Assembly: GCF_030867145.1 (NCBI RefSeq)
Contig: NC_134422.1
Location: 13,774,531 to 13,838,530, forward strand
Source: Opisthocomus hoazin
Lineage: Eukaryota; Chordata; Aves; Opisthocomiformes; Opisthocomidae
Direction of reading: 5' to 3'
Length of the DNA: 64,000 nt
In this document: one piece after another, positions 1-12,700 of the stretch
Layout: each line of letters begins with the position of its first letter
How positions within the stretch are numbered: position 1 is the stretch's first letter
The notes under the pieces: model-generated
What the model was told of the DNA's origin: nothing
The model's database searches: none
The model's input: only the letters and a program-made list of their open reading frames with translations
Translations under genes and position numbers: made by a program

Positions 1-618
1 TGGTCTGTGCCACGCACCGGAGCAGGCAGGGGCTTGGGGTCAGCCCACAGAGGGGTCCGCGCTGTGGGCTCCAGCAGCGAGGAGGGGCTGAGGGGACACA
101 AGTCCCTCGTATTCTCAGCTGTGCCGTGTTGTTGGTGAAGAGAGCAGCCACAGGCAGATCCCACCCCGTCATTTCTGTGCCTCTGCTTCCTTGCTCTTCT
201 TGTGACTGCTGCTCCCCTTGCCTGTATGCTTTCTTCTCCAGCTCCCCTGCTCTCACACGCATACACACAGAGCTCACCAAGCAAGCGTGTAGCCCAGGAA
301 CCTACCTCACGTATGGGCCTTGGTTTCTTTTCAGGCCGCACTCTGTGTAGCTCCCTGCCTTGGGCAAGGACTGCTTTATTCTCAGCTCTCACTACAGCGA
401 GGATTGTTTTCTCTTTCTACTTGGTCTGAAAGCAGAGTGTGGAAAGGACACAGTGGCTTTCAGTCCCGTGGCTGTGACCTGATCACAGACCAACCTGACA
501 GGCCATGGCATCTCTCATTAACAGCACTTTCTCACAGGAGCCCTTCGGCACTGCCAGGAGCCCTGTTCCCTACTCAGTGACTGGCTCTCACATCATCTCA
601 TTCTCTCTTTCTTGACAG
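1..618. other. Sequence upstream of the first recognised RhoGEF exon
   Basis: No coding exon with supporting splice sites was recognised here. Because the first coding exon starts at an acceptor, this stretch is probably intron, with the promoter and untranslated first exon outside the window or not recognisable. Confidence 0.4.
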
Positions 619-633
619 ATCATGTTATAACCT

Positions 634-737
634 ATGATCACAGAAAGTCCTGATCCTCACGTTTCTCTGCTGTCACCTGTGGGCTCCTCCAGAGCCATGA
701 AGAAGGGGGAACTCCAGCCCCACCATGAGAAGACTGG
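634..737 (+). CDS. RhoGEF coding exon 1 (residues 1-34 plus split codon 35)
   Basis: The exon begins after the acceptor TTCTTGACAG (ending 618). It has an in-frame TAA at 628-630, followed by ATG at 634. It ends before GTGAGA at 738 with two bases of a Gly codon. A second in-frame ATG at 697 is an alternative start. The phase-2 donor fits the exon at 2402 exactly. Bases 619-633 would be 5' UTR, so at least one untranslated exon should lie upstream. Confidence 0.65.
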
Positions 738-3700
738 GTGAGAAGTACCTGTGACATCTTGGGGAACAGCCACACTTTGAGAGCTAGTTTTAATTTTTAT
801 TTTTAGCAATTATGAAGGATGTAAATAATGTTCTCCATTCAGCAGTGATCCGTGGGAGCAGCTCTACCTTCCTTCGCTGGGATTGGATTAGAGATAGTTT
901 CATTAACGCGGGGAAAGTATGCTAATTTGAACCACTCTAAGCAAGGGGTGAATCAAGCTGCCAGTGAGCTACCAAGATTAGCTTCCAGACAACACACTGC
1001 CCCAGACTTCTCCTCAGATGGAAGGTGTCTGTTGGTGCCTCGCACAGTTAGATGCCTGAGGTGTCTTAGCCATCAGGGAGGAGCAAGGCTCTTCATTCCC
1101 CTCCTGGTCAAGGTGGCTGTGCTGCCTGAGTGTTTGGCAGCGTGTGGAGAACCCAGCTGCACTACAAAGCAAACAGTCTCGGCTGTAACTTATGTGGACC
1201 TGTCTTGCTTTACCAAGACCTCTTCCTGCATGTTCAACTTGGTTGGTTCTTGCCTGCCTTATTACTAGAGACCTTTGCCCCCCCATCCCAGCTCTACTTC
1301 ACCCTAAAGGATCTCAGGCTAACCCTATATACTCTGCCCAATCTTATTCTCCTTTACACATGGCACTCACTCGTTCCTTTGCCTCTGGTTGCCAAGGGAA
1401 GGAGTGGACAGACTTGTAGCAGACACTGGTATCTTGTGTGACTGCTGGCCAGTCCATGAGGCCTAACCATTAAGAGAAATTTGGAGTCTCTCCGTTCAAT
1501 GTAAGGAGGCTCCTTCCACTTCCAGGGATGACTTAGCCTACATCCTGCTGGCCCAAACTGAAGTTTTGGGATTTAATTCTCTGAATTGCTCAGAACATGT
1601 GATTTAGTCATTTAGATTCCCTGGGCCTTACAGTGCTGAATGCAGCTCATAGGAACAGCCTTGGAAACCACACCTTCTCTTTCTGGGCCTCCGCAGAGCT
1701 GTCATGGGGGCTGATCAGTTGGACCTGTTGCTGAGGGGTCAGGAGAGTGCATTTGTGAAAGTCTGTGAGGTACCTTTGTCTGCACTGGAAAGGCCTTGGA
1801 AATGCTTGGCTACCAGTCACTAAACCATATGCCTCTTCCCTGTGAAGGGTAAATCAGAGGATTAAGGGGCTGCAGTGTGACTCTCAGGGACAAAACCACC
1901 GCCAGTCAGCCATCTTCTTCCTCCTTGTAACTTGAGCTTTCCAGGAGACCACACTGTCATGTCATCCTTTCCCACCCCCAGCCTTCTCCTTAACCCCCAC
2001 ACTCTTGTCTGCTCCCCATTTGAGGGAAAGAACCTGGTTATCTCTTGTAAACCTCCCATCTCCTTACTTAGCGCTGCTGTGTGAGTAAGCTGAGCCTGCA
2101 GCAAGCACTTCTGAGCGTTCGTCACTGGAGTTGAGCAGTGTTATTGTGAGGGAATTGCTGAGGGTAGGTAGGATAAACTTCTCCAAGTTCAGATGGGTAG
2201 CGTAAGGCCACTGTTGGCTTGGGTAAAGATGGAAAAGATTCCCTGCCTCAAGCCCCGCAGCTCGTCTCCTAGCCATGCTGCTCTGTTTCTACCCGAGCTG
2301 TTGGTGTTTGGCTTCTGCGTCCCCTGGAAGCAGATCTGCTGTTGCATCCTGCGAGTCATCACCAGGCTGCTTCAGTAACTCATCTTTCCTTCCATTCACA
2401 GGTCTTCTGCTCATGGCGACTCAACCCATGTGAGAGCTCTCTTATGTGAGTACCCAGCAGCACGCTTTGCTGTCTGTGGTCTGTGGACATTGACTGGCAT
2501 CTAAGCGACATCCCAGCTCCCTCCTCTCCCCCTAGACGCCACTGTCTTAGAGCCTCCATGTGCATTTGCTATGACATACATCAGTGTTGATGAGAGACAG
2601 GAACATTGCCGGGTGATCCTGAGCTGCCAAAATAATCAGCTCTATGCACAACATGGCATAAAGGATTTTTCGGTTAGCAGCATGCATCCACTAAAGAACC
2701 TAGACACTCATATTTTTTCTGGGGACTTCCACACTCCAGACTCCTGCCACACAGGCAAGGCACCTTTGGCCAGTCCTGTGGAAAACCGGATGTATCGGAG
2801 CGTGGAGAACCTACACTGGTCAACAGTTGCTGACTCTGGGCTGTATTCTCACTGCCGGAGCTTGGATAACGAGATCATCTTTCGCTATAGAGGCACCAGC
2901 CAGTGGACAGAAGGCTGTGTGGATGTGGCTCCAGTACAGAGCACATCGGACTCTCTGAGAAACTTTTCTCTCCGTGCTAAACAGACACCTCGATCAGCAC
3001 AGAATGTGCTCCTCCCTCCCTTTGCCAAAGTGCCTCAGTGGCTTTTCCCTTCAGCGGAGGAAAAAGCCCTACACGGGGGTGCCAAAAAAGAGCTGAAGGA
3101 GAAGCTGAGGCTGCACAGCAGTAAGGTGGCAGAGCCCTGCAAGCCAGTGCGTCCGCAGGTGGCACTGCCTGACGTGATGGCCCAGGAGTTTTTTGAATGC
3201 CAGATGTGCCAGCAGTACAAGAACGGTTGTGCTGTCAGCTGCTGCACGGTTTTGGTGGAACACGCTGCTCTCAGGCACAGCCTCACAGGGAGGCAGAGAC
3301 TGTGTTTTGCACACAGGATCGTTAGTCCAGAAGTCATCAAGCAGGAGGCTCGGAGGAGGCTTCAGCTCCGAAGGCAGAACAGCTCCCCCAGTTTGCTCCT
3401 TCAGCATGCCAGGGAAAGCCATGAGATGGCCAAATCCAGAACAGCAGAAACCCTGGAACAGTATAGTGGGGGAACAGATGTCAAAGCCGCACTGGGAGAG
3501 AGCAAGAAAGGCCGCTGCAAAGGGAGGCTCTACATACCCACCTTTGAGGAATTCAAGCAAATGAGAAGTAAGGACGCAAATTCATCTGCCACCAGCAGTG
3601 GGCCAACAGAATGCGTGAATAAGGGTCTGCCTGCAAACCAGACCCTGGAGGAGGAGAACAATGAGAGCCTCTGTCCAGAAGCTCTGGAGACCAAAGCTGT

Positions 3701-6700
3701 GAATGAGGCTGCTGTCACAGCGGAGGATGATGATGATGTGTTCCATGAAAACCACACCTCTGCTGGCTTTTCCCAATATCCAGCCACATGGGACAGTTTC
3801 AGAATGAGCAGCCCTGAGGTGAAGGACAGAACCTTCGAGATCTCCAGCCCGGATAGATCCCCGGTCCCTATTTGCTCTAGCCCTATTCCACGATCACCTT
3901 TGCAGGCAGTAGCAATACACAAAGCTGGGCAGGAGATCTTCAGTGGTGAGCAGCAGAAAGGAGAGACAAGACAATTAAATGATGTCCTCCACCTTGCAGG
4001 GCAGTCGCTGGCTTCTGAAGCCCAGTCCTCTTGCTGTTCATCGCTGCTGTTAGAAGCCACAGACTTATCCAGCTATGGAGCTAAGCTACAAAAAATGAAG
4101 GATGAATTCATAGGTTCAGCCCTGGAACTTATTAAGAAAAGGTAACATGCTCTGTGGGGTCACCTGAAAGCAGTTCCCTTGTTAACGGTCTGGTCTCTCT
4201 CCTGATGTGTACATTTAACTCCCGTAGCATAAATACGCTGTTGGCAGAGCTTTCATCTTAGGGTCTCTGATAGCCACATGGATGTGTCTTTAAGCTGCTG
4301 AGCTTAAACTAGTTTAAACTCCATCTTTGCATGGGATTAAACATCAAAAAGCATTTTCATCTAGACTTTGCCTCTTTATACACCTTAATTCTGTCCAGAC
4401 AGCAGTCATGAGTAGTCCTGACACCCAATTTCCCATTCATTTTGTTGCTGTAATAAATTGTTGGAAGGTCTTTTTTTTTTTTTTTTTTTTAAACGTTTGC
4501 CAAAAGTGGAGAACAGCAGAAGGATACAAAGTACTGACATGATTCCTTTGAAAAAAGATGCGGTGTCTGTCCCACCACTGCAGGACATGAATGTAGGTAG
4601 TGTGACATGCAGCAACAAGTGCTTTCACTTGCTGCCTGTATGTAGTGAACTGGCAAACAAATGAGAGAAAGATGGCTGCTATGAGTCTTTAACCACCCTC
4701 TGGAGACCAGCGCAGGCAGCGAGTGAAAGTACTTGCAAGTACTGTCCTTCTGCCACCTCAGACAGCGTAAGCAGTGACAGAAAATACTTGGGTAAAGCCT
4801 TCCTCCCTCTTCTCCAGCCAGCGTTTTCCCCTCTTCTGGCCAAGATGTTCACAAGGACTGCTTTCTCCAGCCTGGTTTTGGACAATGCAGTCCTGTCACC
4901 TTCCTCCTGCCAGAGAAATGGGGATCCCTTGCTGTGCAAGCAGGTGGCCCAACTGGAATCAGCAATGATGGGAAAAGGAGAAACAAGTGTTGGTGGGGTG
5001 GTTTGTTTCCATTCTTGCTGCAGAGGTGGGAGATTTTTTTGTCTGGATATTTTGGGTCCTAAATTATGATCGCTGACATCCACACCACATTTTTTCTAAG
5101 TCTCAAATGAAATGAACTTAAAGCTGGGGATGTGGTCCCATTCCCACAGGTACTGAGCTCAGCAAGCCTTTGATAGAGATGTTGTGATGGAGCATCACAG
5201 AATAAGGTAGCTGAAATTGTCGTCTTTTTCTAGTGTTCCTCTGTAAGTGTTACAGTTTTACAAAGCAGTTTTGTCTGGGAAGTTAATTGACTCCCTAGTA
5301 ATTCATCGTTAATCACTTAAGGCTCATTCAGATGGCTTAATATTTTGTCAGTGAAGATTTGATTTTCAGCTTCATAATTATGGTGGCTTTAGGCCCCTCA
5401 TAGGTCACTGGATACCTTTAATTTAGGTTGTAGTCTTGGCGGGCAGGGGGTGTTGAGATCCTGTACATATTTCAGTATATAGTTTCCTGTGGAAATCCTG
5501 TACATATTTCAGTATATAGTTTCTTTCCGAACTTGTTTAAGCAGTGAATTGTTTAGGATAAGGACATGCAAGGACCTGGCGTTCCCGTCTAGGAAATGGG
5601 GGACAAAGTGACAACAAAAGCCTGCACAAGGAAGCAAAGGACGTGACTAAGAACGAAAGCTTCCTGAAAAGAGTGATGGGGGTGTGTTTGGGGCGACACC
5701 GGTACAATAATAATATTGTAACCGATGGGTACAATAACAGCTTCCCATAGCAGAGGAAGGCAGGTGCTAGCAGGAAAGGATTGGACAAAAATGTTTCTGT
5801 TATTCAGAAGGAGTTGGGAACATGCGGAAAGGGCTGAGTAGTGCTGGCCTGGACAATGATACAAGCATGAAGAATCCCGCAGAGACCGTGAAGGAAAGCG
5901 GGTGCATTGCCAATGGTACACCACACACCCAGTGCCTCTGCTTCCATGAGGTTCAGAGCTGATGGCCCAGAGGTTTAAAAGGACATTCAGAAAGAACCTG
6001 TCCTCCCTGTGCTGGTCCCCTAAGATGATGTGCATCATCTGTCTCGGAGAGAACAGGGAATACTGACACTAACCCCAGGCAGACAACTCCTATCCCAATA
6101 AGTGATTTGATCCCAAGAAGGCGACATGCCAGAGTGCCCCCTTCTGCAGCTCTGCATGGGGAGCGGACAGGGCTGCTTGAGCGGGCATTGGTGTGGACCT
6201 GCTGGCAGCCCAGATCTCTGACAGGGGGAGGGGACTGGTGGAAGGGGCAATATCCCTTCTTCTTGGCAATGTCCCTTCTTCCTCCTAAGCCAGGGGCAAA
6301 GGTTAAAGGAGCAGCCCTAAGCTGTGGCTCTACAAAACTGCTTGTATCCTCCCTGTTCTGTCTACATCCCCCTGATCACACTGGTGATGCGGTGCATAGC
6401 GACTGCTCTGTGGAGCAGCACTTACCCCACACAGCATGGCCAATGCATCGTGCAGGAGGGAACTAATCACAACTAGAAGTAGAGCAGTCAGACCAGGGTT
6501 GAAGAAATTTCGTTTCACACAATGTGGGCTCTACATCATTGCCTTTCTTACCTCTAGCTGACCAACCATGGGGTGGGTTGGATTTCTCAGTCCCCAGCCA
6601 CACTTCCTTAGCTCAGCTTTCTGGGTAACATTGGCTTTTATTCCCACTGCAGGTCACATCTGCAGATTTTTTTCAAAATATCCCTATTGAGTTATGGAAG

Positions 6701-9700
6701 CCACAATAAGCAATGGCATCTGCTCCGCAGAGCTTATCAGCGGAGAGCTGCTGTTGGCTTCACTTAGAGTAGCAGTAATACTCTGGAGTACTTTCTGTGT
6801 TTAAGTGGATGTTCTTGAAGCACTGTAAAAATGACAAATGGAAGCTCAGCTTCTCTCTGAGAGCGTGGTCTGTATGGTGGGAGGTGGTGTGATCAAGAGG
6901 AGAAGGTAATATTCCAGTTCTGAGCTCTGCTACTGAGCCTGGACACATCCCGTTGCCTCTCTGTGCCTCAGCATGGTTCCTTCTTTCTGCATGCTTCAAC
7001 CAGAAGCTGTTTCAGCAGGAGCAGCTTTTGGAAGTGGTGGTTTTCTGGCAGTGGCAGATCCTCTTCAAGAGCTTTCTTGCTCCTTAACCCCTGCCTTCCC
7101 TCCCACAAGTGTGCCCTGCTGAACTGTTCATACTTAACTCAGATGAAACATCAATTAAATGATCTGGCTGGGAATACATGAGGGAGGAGATTTTTTTAAA
7201 CCCAGATCATTTCAGGAGTGATTTTAGATCAAGGCCACACAGACAGTTACGCTGGACCAGCTGAAGGAGTGGTACCCCACACGTGGCTGGGGATGGGAGG
7301 GAGGAATGAGACACTGGGCCAGGGCAGTACCATGGTGGGACCACAGCCTTGCTATGTGCCCGTGCTGCTGCTCTTACTGCAGCCCTGTGAGGGGGATAAT
7401 GCAGTCCATGCTACAGACCGCTCTGTCACAGCGCTGGTCTTGGTGTCCCCTTTCTACTGGCTGGGGAGAAGAGGCCTGGGGAGGTGAAGTGACACTTCCA
7501 AATCCGTATGGCAGGGAGTTACCACAGCAACAAGTAAAAGCCGGGAGCCTGCTGCTAGCACTGAGCCATTGCTGCACAGTTGTGGCTAAACTCATTTTTA
7601 AGTTGGAAAATCCTCTGGTAGTATCAGCTGGGACCTGGAAGCAGAAGTGGAGGAAGATGAAAAAGCATCAGCAGAAAGTTGCAAACCAACTTCTCTGGCC
7701 TGATAACAGAGCCAGTTTGTGTTCTGGGAGATTTGTTCCCTCTTCAGCGATGTCAGTATTGGCTGATGGTTTGTTATTTGAGCCAACTGTCATTCGTTGT
7801 AAGGAAAATGCCCATCTGTCTCACATGTTTGCTTGTAGCTGGCAGTGTTGGAATTGCACATTAGCAGTATGACCTGCCGGTATAAGTTCACAAGTGAAGC
7901 CTTTAAGAAGCAGATTTCTGTCATAGGAGACTTTTGTTAAGCATAAAATACATGCATAACCTGAAATATGTTCCAGACACTGGCTTCATGTATGTACAAC
8001 CATCCATATCCAGTCCTCACAACCTTTCTTTTTAAAGAAATCCAAGCTGAAAAAAATTTAAGTAAACCCAAAATGAAAAAAATTAATATTCTTTTAAGCA
8101 GGCTTCATTATGCATGGAAATAAGGTGTCTTAGAGAGTCTGTTAAAAAACATGTACCACAAGTAGTATCACCAACTACAGCCTGTCAACTACTCTGTCAA
8201 GTCAGTGGTTTTGCACCAGACTGTGTCTGTCTGGAGAGGTGGTGGTGTCTACAGAGAGGGGAACGTGGGGTTGGAACAAGCTGCCTGTGTCAGCCAGCCC
8301 AGGCCCTTGCTAGCACCAGACAGCCGTGAAGAAGAGCAGCCCGGAATTGACAAGTGAGAACAGCAGACTCTGCCAGTCTTTTCAGGACTCAAGTGCACCC
8401 AAAGGCCTGATCCTGAGTTCACTGAAAGTGGAGGGAATCTTTCCAGTGGTTTCAGCGGGCTTGGGATCATATGAGATGAAAAACAGAGGGAAAGCTCCTT
8501 TAATCTTCTAATCCCTTCAAAGTATTATGGTTTTTAGCAGGTGATTTTCTTCCAGATGAGCAATATGTTTTCTGTGTTGACAACATCTCTTTGAGTAGCA
8601 GCAAATATGGATATGGCCTACTTAGAAAGAGGTTTTTGTGGTCCCTGTGGGAGAACTTCATGTTTTATGGACAAAAAAATGCCCTGTGAACACCCGAGAC
8701 TTGATATCCCACACTGATGCTGGCATGAGTGCAATTACCCGATTGGCACTGCTATAACTGAGCTGTGCTTAGAGCCCCTGAAACACGCGCAGCCATCCAT
8801 GCCCCCAGTCCGCATTCCTGCCTGCACTGTGCCTGAAGTGTTGCGGCTGGTTGTTCGAACCTGGGCTTGCTGCTCGGTCTCACCTGTGTCAGGAACGGCA
8901 GGTGAACTGCATACGTGATGTTCATCAGAGTCTGCTTCTTCCCCCGCAGCTGCAATGCTGAGACTGCTGCCAAATCCCCCTCCAAGGGTCAGTGTGATCT
9001 GAGGGAACCTGATCTCCCGCCGCCGGAGGACAGCCAGCAGCCCACAGCGATGTCCGTGGCAACAGAGACCTGGGAGGACAAACCGAGCAGCGGGACAGCC
9101 GGCGACACTCCACCTGCAGGGAATGTAAGGGAGACGAGTTCCCCTCTCATCTTGAGCACGTGTTCAGGATTTTTTTCTTGTCAGAAGCTCCAAAGCATCC
9201 CTTTGTTGTAGGAACTGGGCAGACTGGGAGCCTGTGACCTGAAAACACACCAACTCCCCTGAGCAATTAAACCCTGTGAGAAGCATTTCTAGTGCCTTTT
9301 TTATTAGTTAATGACACAGGAGCCGGTTTTGTGCCCTTGCCTATCTGCTGCTGCATCTTTTGCAGGGAGCTCAGCAATAGCTCCTTTATGGCTTTCACTG
9401 TGCCCCCAGCCCCTCACTGCTGGACCGCCCGGGAGATCAGACGGACTCCCTGCTAGTCCCCACTGGGTCAAACTGCTAGTGCAGGCAAGGTGTAGGGCTG
9501 GAGTGTTCACAGAGCAGAGGCAAGCTAGCTCAGGTTCCTGGAGGACAGGCTTAGCCCCCACTTTAGGCCCTTAGCCAGGACTATGCTGTTGACTTCATGG
9601 TCGTTTGACAGCTGTGACCCAGCCACCACGAAGGCACTGTACTCAGAGCTACACAACAGCAGAGGGTGACGGGTCCTTGCTGTTAGGACTAAGAAAAACA

Positions 9701-12700
9701 GAGGGACCTGATGGGACAGATTTCCTGATTATCGTGTAGCAGAGATGCATTTACAATTCCACCACTCATGAGTTGTCATTTCCCTCTTTTGGCAACTGAA
9801 GTCCCATGGCTGCAAACCAGGTGCTGCTTTGACCACCTCTTTGCTCCAAACCCACCTGATTTTCTTACAGACCCCCAGTCCTGGCTGCCGCCGATCCAGC
9901 TCCGACATCGTCCATGAGAGCACGGACGGTGCCAAGGCCCAGCGAGAGTGCCGGCTGCGGCCGCACTTCAGTGACCCTATGCCGTCAGACTCGGTGAAGA
10001 GGAAGCAGCTGGAGCTGAAGATTGCGGCTGCAGCGCGGCAGCACGCACAGAAGCGCCGGCAGGAGCGAGACTACGGTACCCACATTCTGCACACTCAGAG
10101 GGGCTTGCTGGGCCAGATGCTGAGCCCTGCTACGCTGGTGTAAATACGGAGCCACTCTAATGACCTGGGGGAGGGAAGCCTTCTGGGTTTAACCCAGGTG
10201 TGCAAGAAATCAGGATCTACTCTGCTGTGTCTCTGTCCCAGCCTGGGAGGTGGCAGTGGGGGAGAGAAACCAAATGAGTTCACAGGTATGGGCAGAGCAG
10301 GGATGACAGGTTTCGCCTGGGAGCCATTTACTTTTGAGCCCTGCGCTCCCCAGCAGCAAAACAGGAGGGGGGAGAGCTAACAGCCCTGCTTTCACTGGAT
10401 CTCCCCCACCAGGGTTCCTGCCACTCATGGCTGTGCCAGCTTGAGATCTTCAGACGAGGCTGTAACGATTTGTGTCTGTTCTCAGGTCCAGTGGTAGCAA
10501 AAGCCAACCTGGGCCATGGTGGCAGCTTCGATGAGACCCGCCGCGCCCCGCGTGGCTCCCTGCGCTCCAGGCATCATTGGAGCAACGTCAGCAGCCTGAG
10601 CACGGACAGCGGGATCGTCGGCGTGAATGATGTCCGGGACGACCTGGATCCCAGCGAGGCCACCCGGACAAAGTCAGCAGACGTGGAGAGGGCAGATAGT
10701 GGCATCGGCCAGATGCCGGCCAGAAAGTGGAGGAACAGAGCTGCTGAAACGCTGAGCTCCCTGCAGGCCTGGGAAGCCCACCGTCCCTGCACCGACTGTG
10801 GAGAAAGGGACCTCCCAGGGGAGACGGATGGGCAGAACTGCAATCAGAGGCGGGCTGACCTCTGCGAGAAGTGCCGCAAGCGCAGGACGGAGCGCAAGGA
10901 GTCTGTGCTGGAGTTTGTCAACACGGAGGCCAGCTACGGAGAGGACCTGCGCATCATCAAGGAGGAGTTCTACCTCCCCATGCAGGCGGCTGGGCTGCTG
11001 AGCCAGGAGCAGCTCCTGGGTATCTTCAGCAACATCCAGGAGCTCATCGACCTCAACGAGAACTTCCTGGAGGTACTCCAGGAAGAGATCGATCAGGCCT
11101 TTGACCAGGTATGATGCTGCATGCCCTACAGGGGCCGGACCAGGCAGACAGGAGTAGGTTTTGCATTAGTGAGGCAGCATAGGTGGAGCAGGGGATCAGG
11201 AGGTAGGACTGGGTCTGGTCATCCGTCCAGTCCCTTCTTCCCTCGGCTATTATAAACCAGTGATTTCCGTAGGCCTGTGCCAGGTCACATCTGCTGGCCT
11301 CACTCTGCTCTGGTGACGCCCCTGACATTAGCAGGCCATCAGCAGTCTAGCTCATTTAACCCATTAACGGGATCTAACTGTCCCATTACCAAAGTCAGCT
11401 TTAAGCCAAGGATCACGGATGCTGATAAGCGTGTGACCATGGGGGCACAGGGCTCCACTTGGTATGGTCACCAGAGGAATGGAGGGGACCAAGCTCACAG
11501 CCCAGGCTTTTACCCAGCCTGGAGCCTCCTCGCTTCAGGCCAGCTCGAGTGTCTCTGCCGTGGGTTGCAGTTTGTTGCAGCCTGCCTCCGGGCTGGCTGT
11601 GGGGCCAGGCAGCGCAGCCTGCTCCCTGCTCTGGCCACGGTTGGCCCTTATAGCTCTGCGTACCAGCTGCTTCCACTGACACACCCTGCCTTGCCCAAGG
11701 GACTTTCCTACCCCATGAGCGTGGTGGGCAGAGGGCAGAGAAATAGAAATAAGGCTCCAGAGCCGCAGACAATCACTGCAAAGGACACATAAACAGCTCC
11801 ACACCCTCCTTTCTTCAAGAAACCAAAACCCGCTGTTGCTGTATCAGTCTCACCAGGATGTTTTGTTCCTAGGAAACACATCCCTCTCCGAAACCCTGCA
11901 TGTCAGGCTGAGTGTGTCTCAAAAGCTGGCAACTTTGACAGCCACTCTCACGCACCTGGCACAGTGAAGACAGATGAGCACTGCAGGTGTGATGTCCCCT
12001 GTGAATAATTTATTGAGACAACGGCTTCTCCAAACAGCCGTGGGTTTCCCTGTCTCCTCCTCCATGTTGCCCTTTGCAGTCAGAGCTCAGTACTGCACCA
12101 AAAAGCTGCCAGGAGCCAGAGAGCTGCTCCCCTGCTCGCTGCTCAAATGAGTAGTGATTGCGGAGCATGTCAGCGTACACCTAGACAAAGCAAAGCAGCT
12201 TATGTAGCACCACATTCTTACTATTCCCTTATTTTATTACACATGCAGAAATCAGAAAACTATTTACCATGAAATTTATCTTTCACTCAGGCATCAAAGT
12301 AGCCAGTAAGAGCACACTGCTTCCCAGCCAGACCAGTTGCTGAGAACAACTGCTGAAGCTGTGAAGTGCCACTGAGCTGCAGGCTTCCTCTGCCCGTTGG
12401 CTCCTAGACGCTCTCAGTTAATTTATGCACTGCTGCACTAGCCTTGTGGCAGACCCGCCGGCATGAAGGGCCCCCGTACACCCTCCCAACTAGCAGGCTC
12501 GCTGTGGCCTCTGGCCTTGGAGCCCCTGCTCTGATGAGCTGGCCGAGCCCACAGAAGCAGAGAATACATCTCTTTATGTGTAGGAGAGCAAGCAGTGAGA
12601 CCAGCTTTCCTTCCCCTCCCCACACACTGCTTCCCCAGGCCTGCAGGGACTGCCTTTCCACCAGGAAGGGGGAGCCCGCTTCCATCTCTGGTCTGGTGCT

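Larger units (their letters stand above)
4142..8949 (+). other. RhoGEF intron 3
   Basis: This 4.8-kb intron has a GTAACA donor and a CCCCCGCAG acceptor. It contains a T20 run at 4471-4490 and a local tandem duplication at 5458-5523. No other gene or mobile element was recognised in it. Confidence 0.75.

Noticed and set aside
2977-4060. Long minus-strand ORFs opposite the large RhoGEF exon
   Set aside because: They are shadows of the coding strand. The plus-strand frame has correct splice junctions and fits the downstream DH-PH exons.
9304-9574. Overlapping ORFs on both strands in a RhoGEF intron
   Set aside because: They lie between two well-supported exons (9124 and 9871) and encode nothing recognisable.
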